This document shows, piece after piece, positions 1 through 6,371 of a stretch of DNA of 24,198 bases (positions within the stretch are counted from its first letter, which is position 1; the number at the start of each line of letters is the position of its first letter). This DNA comes from Euryarchaeota archaeon UBA251. Its GTDB lineage: Archaea; Thermoplasmatota; Poseidoniia; Poseidoniales; Thalassarchaeaceae. The notes beneath the pieces were generated by a model, which made no database searches, was not told the DNA's origin, and saw nothing but the letters and a program-made list of their open reading frames with translations. The DNA is taken from positions 1-24,198 of the forward strand of contig DAFJ01000042.1 in assembly GCA_002497905.1 (NCBI GenBank), given 5' to 3'. The position numbers and the translations under genes were made by a program.

Positions 1-1
1 A

Positions 2-103
2 GCAGACATCGGAATTTTTGCTACCCTAACTGAAGGTCCATCACTAAGGGGAGTTGATGTAGAGTTGAGTGTGATGCCGCTTGGCGGCGAAGATACCCTC
101 TGA
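2..103 (+). CDS. C-terminal tail of an unidentified protein (5' end outside window)
   Basis: An uninterrupted frame enters from the left edge, encodes 33 residues and stops at a TGA at 101-103. Its end is about 5 nt before the ATG of the next gene, which is typical operon spacing. The tail is mixed alpha/beta-like (Gly-Val-Asp-Val-Glu-Leu ... Leu-Gly-Gly-Glu-Asp) with no recognisable motif, so no function is offered. It could be a chance open frame, but its fit to the downstream start favours a real gene end. Confidence 0.5.
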   Translation, partial: ADIGIFATLTEGPSLRGVDVELSVMPLGGEDTL

Positions 104-107
104 CGGC

Positions 108-503
108 ATGCTTTCAGTCCGTGCGCTCACGCAACCCTACATGACTTGGGTTGAATTGTTGGTAAAGGGCCTGTTCAGTGGTGGAATGATTGTTGGTGCA
201 AGCGAGGTTGCAAAACGATCGATTGTTTTCGGGGCGGTGATAATTTCACTTCCATTATCGAGTATCTTCTCAATGATTATGCTCCACCGTGATGGTGTCA
301 ATTCAGAAGATATTGCTGCTTATGCAGAGAGTATTCTGTATCTTGTGCTTCCCGCACTTGCATTATTCGCCGTGATGCCCGTACTTCTCAGAAGAGGTTG
401 GGATTTCTGGCCTTCACTAGGAATTGGGATTATTGCCACATTAGCACTGTATGGCGCCGGCATCATGCTCGCCACTCGGTTCGCTATTGACGGGCAAGCA
501 TGA
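108..503 (+). CDS. DUF3147-like four-helix membrane protein
   Basis: This 131-residue protein is nearly all hydrophobic, with about four membrane segments. The pattern is that of the DUF3147 family as I know it: an N-terminal lysine-glycine helix, then Ser-Glu-Val-Ala-Lys-Arg-Ser, a Ser-Leu-Pro-Leu-Ser turn, a middle helix ending in Leu-Val-Leu-Pro, and Leu-Leu-Arg-Arg-Gly-Trp-Asp-Phe-Trp-Pro before the last helix. Family function is unknown. A TTG at 81 could extend it by 9 residues, but that would overlap the upstream gene by 23 nt, so the ATG at 108 is preferred. It is first in a run of five close-packed + strand genes. The family call comes from remembered motif resemblance. Confidence 0.7.
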   Translation: MLSVRALTQPYMTWVELLVKGLFSGGMIVGASEVAKRSIVFGAVIISLPLSSIFSMIMLHRDGVNSEDIAAYAESILYLVLPALALFAVMPVLLRRGWDFWPSLGIGIIATLALYGAGIMLATRFAIDGQA

Positions 504-540
504 AGAGGCTCCGACAAAGGGTGTGAATTAGGTAAATCCC

Positions 541-1335
541 ATGCCGGGTGTCTTTGATCGAAAGAGGGGGCGCGCTATCGTGCGCAAAATATCTGAGGAA
601 TACGAAGATGCCTTGTCGACATATTTTGGAACGAAGGCGCCGGATAGTGTTGCTGCCAAGGATCAACACAGAGGATATGTCGATGCTTTGAGATCTTGTG
701 GTGTTGAAGTTGAAATTCTCGATGCTCTCAAAGGTCATCCAGATTGTTGCTTCGTAGAAGATACTGCCATCATCTTCGAAGATGCTGTTGTTATCTGTAA
801 TCCAGGACACCCCTCAAGAGCTGGTGAAGTGGATTCAATTGCTGAACGCCTCTCTAATAGTTTCAAAATTCACCGAATGCCGCCAGATGCAATGATGGAT
901 GGTGGAGATGTAATCTACACAGGCAGTAAAATTCTGATTGGGTTATCTACACGAACCAACGAAAATGGAGTTGAATTCCTTGCCAAATTTGCTGCTGAAC
1001 GTAATATTTCTACACAAATCATCGAGGTCCCCGAGACGACGTTGCATCTGACTACGGTATGCTCAGTACCACGGGATGGTACAATCATCGCAGCCGAAGG
1101 GCACCTTCGTCCAGACCAGTTAGAGAGTTTTGATGAGGTTATTTGGGTCCCCGCTGAAGAAGCGTATGCTGCGAATACCATTGCCTTTGAAGATGGTCGA
1201 ATTATCATCTCAGATGGATTTCCAATAACAATCGAAAGGATTCGAAAGGCCGGTTTTGAACCCATTCTTATCCCTATGAGTGAGATTATGCAAGCAGATG
1301 GGAGTCTGACTTGTCTATCTCTCTTCATCGGCTGA
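541..1335 (+). CDS. ddaH: N(G),N(G)-dimethylarginine dimethylaminohydrolase (DDAH)-like guanidino hydrolase
   Basis: This 264-residue cytoplasmic protein matches the DDAH branch of the amidinotransferase/arginine deiminase superfamily in length and motif order. Phe-Val-Glu-Asp is at 71-74, Asp-Gly-Gly-Asp-Val at 120-124, the catalytic His at 169 (Leu-His-Leu), and the nucleophile Cys at 258 in the C-terminal Leu-Thr-Cys-Leu-Ser-Leu. DDAH enzymes hydrolyse methylated arginines to citrulline plus methylamines through a covalent S-alkylthiouronium intermediate. The full triad is present, so it should be active. An AGGT element lies about 6 nt before the ATG. Genuine substrate could be methylarginine, arginine or another guanidine, because relatives differ by few residues. 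It is followed 13 nt later by a membrane protein gene. Confidence 0.85.
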   Translation: MPGVFDRKRGRAIVRKISEEYEDALSTYFGTKAPDSVAAKDQHRGYVDALRSCGVEVEILDALKGHPDCCFVEDTAIIFEDAVVICNPGHPSRAGEVDSIAERLSNSFKIHRMPPDAMMDGGDVIYTGSKILIGLSTRTNENGVEFLAKFAAERNISTQIIEVPETTLHLTTVCSVPRDGTIIAAEGHLRPDQLESFDEVIWVPAEEAYAANTIAFEDGRIIISDGFPITIERIRKAGFEPILIPMSEIMQADGSLTCLSLFIG

Positions 1336-1348
1336 GCGTGGTGAAGGC

Positions 1349-1996
1349 GTGCGACGAGAAATTCTCTACGCCACTACAATTGCAATCGGCCTCCCGATCT
1401 CAAGATATATTTCTGAATGGCCTGTCAACCTCTGGTGTATTGGGCTATTCGTGGCTCTCTTCATTCAAGGAGAACGAAAAGAACGTATTGAGATGGTGGC
1501 TGTTCTTGCTTTTGCGACACCTATGGAGTTATTCTTCAGTGAAATATGGTTGATCTATGAATATCAACGAAACTTGATGCCTTTGTATGTCCCTGTAGGA
1601 CACTGGTTCTTATTCGACCTGGGGCGACGTATTGCAAATCGGCTGCCTACTGGAAGGAAAGTGGCTGCAGGGGCGTTGATGCCCTTTATCCCACTAACAA
1701 TTTGGATGGCGTTTGACGGGGTTGACACGTCAGGTCTCTTTCTACTTGCTCTAATGTTCGGATTTGTGCGTTTAGGTCCGGCTCCAATGCTCTACGCTGT
1801 GATGGCTTGGCTTGCGCTTGCAATGGAGCTATGGGGTACTGGGCTCGGCACATGGACTTGGGCCCCACAAGTTCCATGGACGCCCCTTACAGCTTGGAAT
1901 CCCCCCCTCCTCTGTGGAGCATTCTACGGCCTGGGCGATCTTCTCGTTAATCTCACAACTCGGCGAATTGATGGCGCCACTTCACCGCTGGATTGA
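1349..1996 (+). CDS. Unknown polytopic membrane protein with internal half-repeat
   Basis: The 215-residue protein has about six hydrophobic helices and no family I can name with confidence. Conserved-looking patches include Met-Glu-Leu (59-61) followed by Tyr-Glu-Tyr and Met-Pro-Leu-Tyr-Val-Pro-Val-Gly-His (77-85). About 100 residues later come Met-Glu-Leu (159-161), Gly-Thr-Trp-Thr-Trp (167-171) and Thr-Pro-Leu-Thr-Ala-Trp-Asn-Pro-Pro (178-186). The buried Glu and Trp/Pro-rich loops faintly recall the carotenoid hydratase/cyclase membrane families, but this is weak. The GTG at 1349 is chosen because a GGTGAAGG ribosome-binding stretch lies just upstream, 13 nt after the DDAH stop. The next gene starts directly after its stop, so the two are probably co-translated. 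Confidence 0.75.
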   Translation: MRREILYATTIAIGLPISRYISEWPVNLWCIGLFVALFIQGERKERIEMVAVLAFATPMELFFSEIWLIYEYQRNLMPLYVPVGHWFLFDLGRRIANRLPTGRKVAAGALMPFIPLTIWMAFDGVDTSGLFLLALMFGFVRLGPAPMLYAVMAWLALAMELWGTGLGTWTWAPQVPWTPLTAWNPPLLCGAFYGLGDLLVNLTTRRIDGATSPLD

Positions 1997-3787
1997 ATGC
2001 TCACCGATGACCCGTCGGGTCTGATGAGGGCGAAGGGGTCTGCCATGGCGCTGTGCCTATTGATGCTCGCATCCCCTCTCGCAGGATGCTTTGGAGAAAT
2101 CGATGAAGGCCCCGGCGTAGACGATCTGATGGTTGGCGTGGCAACCTTGCAAGGTGGCGTTTTCCAAAACGTTCTATTCACCTCGAGTGACGACATGTCA
2201 GTCTTCATCCCATATCTGATTCAAGACCCTGCGACTGGCCTAGTCCAAAACTCAACCGTGATTGATCTTGAGAGTGGAGAATCAACCGAGATTCGTATTC
2301 TTGCTCCACCACGTATCGATTTTGCTCTCATGATGATTGGGGATATTGGTCGAGAAAACTGGCCAATACGCGAAATGAATGAGTCATGGACTACGTGGCT
2401 TCAACGTAACGGAAACGAGGGAGGGAGTGCTGCAATAGTTCGAGTTACTGCAGAAGGGAACTCAACGTTTGATACTGTGAATTCAAGTGCTGAAGACGGT
2501 GGCAGTGTCATCGTAAAGACGCTTGATATCGTTCGTCAGGAAATGGCGGTATACGACAAGGGGCAAGGCGCCTCCCATTCAACAGGGCTAGTATCTGGTC
2601 GAGATGTCTACAACACTCTGGTCCTCCTCACAGACGATACCCCTGATCCAGTAAGTTGGGATGGACGTGCTGGATATTGGGACAGGTGGGCAGGCCAAGG
2701 TAATCCAGCCTACGAAGAAGCCGCCCAATGGCTCCATCTAGAGCTCGAATCCTATGGCCTTGAAGTAATGGATCATCGATTCGAATTCACCGATATTTTC
2801 GGGAATCAAAATCCTGAATCATACAATGTCTGTGGCTATTCATGGGGCAGTGTATATCCGGATGAATGGATGGTTTTCGGTGCTCATTTCGATGTTGCGC
2901 CACCCGTCAATGGTGTAGGTCTCATTCCTGCACTTCACGACCCCCACATAACTGGAGAACGCAGTTATGGAACTCGTGTTGGTGCTTATGATAACGGCGC
3001 AGGTACCTCAATGGTGTTAGACACAGCAGCAGCTCTTGCAGAATTTTCAACTCGTAGAACAATGGTTTTCTGCCTTTGGTCTGGTGAAGAGGGCGGTAAG
3101 CGTGGATCATCCTACTGGACGGATTACTACGTAACCGAAGACAATCCTGATGTGACAATTGTCGATTACATCAATCTCGATATGGCTGGAGTCAATTGGC
3201 CAGGCGGTGGCGGTGCACCATGTGGTGACGAACACGGCGGAGGTGATGCTGGGTGCGACCCCCAACCAGAAGTAGATCCTGATGGATATCCGAAAGATGA
3301 GGAAGTGTGGCCAATGCGCGTATACATTGGTCCTTCTGAAAATCATGACAGTGTCGACCAACCAGGCATGGTGGGTCTAGCGAACTGGATTGGTTCCGAT
3401 GCGCTTGGTGTTGAAGAGCAAATGGGGATTCTCGTTGGGACTGACCATTCTGAAGACACGTGGAAAGTTGATGCATGGCAAGAAATGGATAGGCCCGAAA
3501 TTATCGTTTACGAAGATACTACTGCAAGATCTGACCACGCTAGTTTCCAAGCGATTGGTACTACGACGATTGGATTTGGGGGGCTTGTTGATGGGTACTG
3601 GTGTTACCACCAGACTTGTGACACGCTCGAAGAAATGGAAGATTGGATGGACACCACTGGTAAGGACTACGGTGAGGAAAATACCGGCACCGCGAACGTC
3701 GTCAATAGCCTTGATATGATTACTTGGTGGGCCCTATACTCCTTCTTCCATATGGACGAAAAGCCTGTTTTGAATACGCTTGTTTGA
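1997..3787 (+). CDS. Secreted lipoprotein M28-family zinc aminopeptidase
   Basis: A 596-residue exported protein. The hydrophobic stretch at 17-30 ends in Leu-Ala-Gly-Cys (Cys31), a lipobox, so it is probably lipid-anchored outside the cell. Residues about 40-215 form a beta-rich N-terminal region without a recognised domain. Residues about 225-590 are an M28 (aminopeptidase Y/Q) catalytic domain with the expected ligands: His297 (Gly-Ala-His-Phe-Asp), Asp332 (Tyr-Asp-Asn-Gly-Ala), Glu364 as general base and Glu365 as ligand, Asp395 and His514. M28 enzymes use two zinc ions to remove N-terminal residues, suggesting scavenging of peptides. Cys409/Cys420 and Cys536/Cys541 could form disulfides. 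The ATG at 1997 abuts the previous stop; the ATG at 2024 gives a more standard signal peptide and may be the real start. Confidence 0.9.
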   Translation: MLTDDPSGLMRAKGSAMALCLLMLASPLAGCFGEIDEGPGVDDLMVGVATLQGGVFQNVLFTSSDDMSVFIPYLIQDPATGLVQNSTVIDLESGESTEIRILAPPRIDFALMMIGDIGRENWPIREMNESWTTWLQRNGNEGGSAAIVRVTAEGNSTFDTVNSSAEDGGSVIVKTLDIVRQEMAVYDKGQGASHSTGLVSGRDVYNTLVLLTDDTPDPVSWDGRAGYWDRWAGQGNPAYEEAAQWLHLELESYGLEVMDHRFEFTDIFGNQNPESYNVCGYSWGSVYPDEWMVFGAHFDVAPPVNGVGLIPALHDPHITGERSYGTRVGAYDNGAGTSMVLDTAAALAEFSTRRTMVFCLWSGEEGGKRGSSYWTDYYVTEDNPDVTIVDYINLDMAGVNWPGGGGAPCGDEHGGGDAGCDPQPEVDPDGYPKDEEVWPMRVYIGPSENHDSVDQPGMVGLANWIGSDALGVEEQMGILVGTDHSEDTWKVDAWQEMDRPEIIVYEDTTARSDHASFQAIGTTTIGFGGLVDGYWCYHQTCDTLEEMEDWMDTTGKDYGEENTGTANVVNSLDMITWWALYSFFHMDEKPVLNTLV

Positions 3788-3796
3788 GGCACTGGT

Positions 3797-4858
3797 ATGT
3801 CTGAGCCATTGATTCATCCTGACATCGCTAAGGCTCACACTCTACCCTCTAGATTCTATACTGAAAAGGAATCATTTCACAATCTACTGGATGAAATGCG
3901 AGATTGTTGGTACTTTGCAGCCCATTCCAGTCAATTCGCCGAGCATAACGTGATTCCACTAATTGACATTGAAGAAATGCTTGGTGAAGCCCTGATACTA
4001 ACTAAGTCAGACAAGATCAGATGTCTCTCCAATGTCTGCACGCATAGAGGGATGTTAGTAGCCACTGAGTCAAGCAATAGCAATACTCTACAATGCAAAT
4101 ATCACGGCCGAACATTCGGTATGGATGGTTGTATGAAAAATATGCCAGAGTTCCAGGACGTCGAAGGATTTCCCTCTGCTTCCGATGACTTGCCAAGATT
4201 TCCTGTCACTGAATGGAAGGGGTTGCAATTGGTTGGTGGAGACAGGTATCTCAAGGAAGCTATAACAGAATTAGAATCTCGACTGGAGTGGCTAGATGTC
4301 GACTCCTACAATCATGACAAAAGTCGATTCCGTTCGTATGAAATTGAAGCGAATTGGGCTCTTTACGTAGACAATTATCTCGAAGGATTTCACATACCAT
4401 TCGTTCATGGTGATTTACATGGTGTATTAGATAGCAACGAGTATCGAACCGAATTATTCGAAGGTGGAGTGCTACAAATTGGCATTGCAAAAGAAGGTGA
4501 ACCTCACTTTGAGCCACCTGCTACTTCATCAGAATATGGTGAGAAGGTGGCAGCCTACTACTACTGGTTCTACCCTGGACTAATGCTCAACTTCTACCCA
4601 TGGGGGCTATCTGTAAACCAAGTAATCCCGCTCTCTGTCGATAGAACTCGTATCGTTTACCACGGCTATGTCGGAAATCCAGAAATGCTTGGCAAAGGGG
4701 CCGGTGGAGATCTAGACAAAGTCGAGATGGAAGACCAAGAAATCGTGGAGGGGACACAGCGTGGAGTTTCCTCAAAATCGTATGATAGGGGGCGTTATTC
4801 CCCGAAAATGGAGCGAGGAGTCCATCATTTTCATCGCATTATGACACATAATCAATAG
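3797..4858 (+). CDS. Rieske non-heme iron oxygenase, alpha subunit
   Basis: This 353-residue protein has the two-part layout of ring-hydroxylating/choline-monooxygenase-type Rieske oxygenases. The N-terminal [2Fe-2S] Rieske domain shows Cys81-x-His83 and Cys100-x2-His103. The C-terminal catalytic domain holds Asp192-Asn-Tyr-Leu-Glu-Gly-Phe-His199 and His204, with Asp313 as the likely third iron ligand, and Asp192 is positioned to link the two metal centres. Such enzymes insert oxygen into, or demethylate, aromatic or quaternary-amine substrates using electrons from a reductase. No reductase, ferredoxin or beta subunit is nearby, so substrate and electron donor are unknown. A GAGG overlapping the previous stop serves as ribosome-binding site, 7 nt before the ATG. 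It is the last gene of the + strand run. Confidence 0.88.
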   Translation: MSEPLIHPDIAKAHTLPSRFYTEKESFHNLLDEMRDCWYFAAHSSQFAEHNVIPLIDIEEMLGEALILTKSDKIRCLSNVCTHRGMLVATESSNSNTLQCKYHGRTFGMDGCMKNMPEFQDVEGFPSASDDLPRFPVTEWKGLQLVGGDRYLKEAITELESRLEWLDVDSYNHDKSRFRSYEIEANWALYVDNYLEGFHIPFVHGDLHGVLDSNEYRTELFEGGVLQIGIAKEGEPHFEPPATSSEYGEKVAAYYYWFYPGLMLNFYPWGLSVNQVIPLSVDRTRIVYHGYVGNPEMLGKGAGGDLDKVEMEDQEIVEGTQRGVSSKSYDRGRYSPKMERGVHHFHRIMTHNQ

Positions 4859-4870
4859 AGGTCCCTTTGG

Positions 4871-4879
4871 TGTTTTTTG
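4871..4879 (+). terminator. Oligo-T tract after the Rieske gene
   Basis: A run of six T residues lies about 14 nt after the Rieske stop and just before the convergent gene. Archaeal RNA polymerase terminates at such T tracts without needing a hairpin, so this is a plausible intrinsic terminator. Confidence 0.45.
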
Positions 4880-4888
4880 ACATCTGGA

Positions 4889-4907
4889 TTGATTGAATTT
4901 CAATCAA
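4889..4907. terminator. Perfect 9-bp inverted repeat between convergent genes
   Basis: TTGATTGAA, one T, then TTCAATCAA: a perfect 9-bp dyad with a 1-nt centre. It lies between two convergent genes and covers the TGA of the - strand gene. It may be a bidirectional 3'-end or termination element, or a regulator site; the sequence does not decide. Confidence 0.4.
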
Positions 4908-5323
4908 CAACAACCACCCTTGGGCTTCACCTCGTGGATTTCAACTACACGAGGAGGTGGAAGTCGAATCATGATTGCAGAACCAACCACTTCAAATGAT
5001 AACGAAGATATTTCTCCATCGATATCTGTGACAATAGCTATGATGTTTCGATGATGAGTCAGTCGAATCACAGTATCTGTCCTACGGCTGGACCTCTCGA
5101 CTTCGAAGACCATGCCCTTGAGGCGGACTACACCATGATCTTCTGTGTAGTGTTTGTTCGCAACCCGTCGAAGGCGTGATAGTTGCTTCATCGCATCATC
5201 TACTGCGGACATCGCCTCCTTCTGATACTCGTTCTGTTCATCTGAAGGTGCCCAATTTGAGATATCGGGGGCCTCTTCATTACAATCGTCTTCATCATCT
5301 ACATCGTCTCTTTCCACTGTCAT
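4904..5323 (-). CDS. Small acidic protein of unknown function with C-terminal Gly-Gly-Cys-Cys
   Basis: I do not recognise this 139-residue protein. Residues 1-35 are strongly acidic and probably disordered. Residues about 35-60 look helical with a basic patch (Leu-Ser-Arg-Leu-Arg-Arg). The rest alternates short beta strands and ends in Pro-Lys-Gly-Gly-Cys-Cys. No signal peptide or membrane helix is seen. It is supported as real by one of the best ribosome-binding sites in the window, 5 nt before its ATG. The exposed terminal cysteine pair could bind a metal, form a disulfide or carry a modification. It converges with the Rieske gene and is separated by about 117 nt from the next - strand gene, so it is probably transcribed on its own. 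Confidence 0.75.
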   Translation of the reverse strand: MTVERDDVDDEDDCNEEAPDISNWAPSDEQNEYQKEAMSAVDDAMKQLSRLRRVANKHYTEDHGVVRLKGMVFEVERSSRRTDTVIRLTHHRNIIAIVTDIDGEISSLSFEVVGSAIMIRLPPPRVVEIHEVKPKGGCC

Positions 5324-5325
5324 TG

Positions 5326-5335
5326 CATCACCTCA
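5326..5335 (-). promoter_or_regulatory. Strong Shine-Dalgarno for the 139-residue protein
   Basis: On the - strand this reads TGAGGTGATG, close to a full complement of the 16S rRNA 3' end, placed 2-5 nt before the ATG at 5323. It fixes that start and supports the gene being real. Confidence 0.75.
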
Positions 5336-5440
5336 AAGGTAGACGATTTGATTCGGCCACCGGAAGAAGACAACGCTGTGACTCTATTTGAATCAACGAA
5401 AGTATTCCATCTAACCTAAAATCGGAATTCGTAATATCGC

Positions 5441-6340
5441 TCAAATTAGAGATGATATTAGTCCGAGGTAAGGGGTTATTTGGCCAGAAATTGTACCAAA
5501 AGCAAGACCGATTGTGCCGACGAAAAATATCCAGAATACTGGTTCAGACCAGCGTTTTACCTTAAGGCCGTCAAGTGGTCCAAGTGGTATCATATTGAAT
5601 GCGGCTAGGATTGAGTTGCCCCAAAGCCATGCCTGCACGAATGCTGCGATAATCGCACTATCACTAAAACCGAGTAATAATCCCCCTATCACAAAACCAA
5701 TTGAATATAGAACAAGATTCGAAATTGGGCCTGCTAAAGCTATCTTTCCATTCTGTTCTCTAGTGATATTACCTGCCACCATCACTGCTCCAGGGGCCAT
5801 AAAGACAATTCCAAGTAAAGCTGCAATTAGGACGCCCATCCTCAATCCAGACGGATCTGCACGGAATTCTGCCCAGCAACCATAATGTCGTGCAAGGAAC
5901 TTGTGAGCCATCTCATGCAACAAAAAGGCTGGACCTAGTGAAAAAATGTAGAGTGTACCCCAAGTTGCCATCTCTAGAATTAACGCAAAGGGCGAAACTC
6001 CGCTGTTTAATATCCCATACATCCCACCTACACGCATCAACGCTAAAGCAAGAGCGAATGCTAACGTTGCAAGCGTAAGATCGTTGATTTCTTTTCGCGA
6101 GAAATGCCAAAATGAGCCTTTGTGATGCAAGGGTGGTGCGCTGTAATAACTCGGATTCATGAAACCGCGCAAAAAGGCAGGAGATGGGCGTTGATGGTGT
6201 TGGAATACTACACGAACATGTTGCTGTCTACGCGCCCCATCGTCTCGTGCACGCGAATGGTTTGACGGTTGATGATTTGCCGATGCGAAAAAATCCTCTT
6301 CCAACGCATTGATTCGGGGGTCCCGTCCCTTGCGATCCAT
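5441..6340 (-). CDS. M50-family (site-2-protease-like) membrane zinc metalloprotease
   Basis: With the ATG at 6340 the protein is 299 residues. About 85 N-terminal residues are polar, rich in Arg and His, and end in Phe-Ser-Arg-Lys-Glu-Ile. About six membrane helices follow. The active site is inside the membrane: His-Glu-Met-Ala-His at 142-146 gives two zinc ligands and the catalytic Glu, and Asn-Met-Ile-Pro-Leu-Gly-Pro-Leu-Asp-Gly (about 249-258) gives the third ligand, Asp257. M50 proteases cleave transmembrane substrates, often to release regulators; the target here is unknown. A GAAGGT element precedes ATG 6340. A longer frame to 6460 would overlap the flavoprotein gene by 89 nt and is not preferred. 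It is probably last in a three-gene - strand operon. Confidence 0.88.
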   Translation of the reverse strand: MDRKGRDPRINALEEDFFASANHQPSNHSRARDDGARRQQHVRVVFQHHQRPSPAFLRGFMNPSYYSAPPLHHKGSFWHFSRKEINDLTLATLAFALALALMRVGGMYGILNSGVSPFALILEMATWGTLYIFSLGPAFLLHEMAHKFLARHYGCWAEFRADPSGLRMGVLIAALLGIVFMAPGAVMVAGNITREQNGKIALAGPISNLVLYSIGFVIGGLLLGFSDSAIIAAFVQAWLWGNSILAAFNMIPLGPLDGLKVKRWSEPVFWIFFVGTIGLAFGTISGQITPYLGLISSLI

Positions 6341-6371
6341 GTCTATACCTTCGCACCGGTGCGCTATCAAT

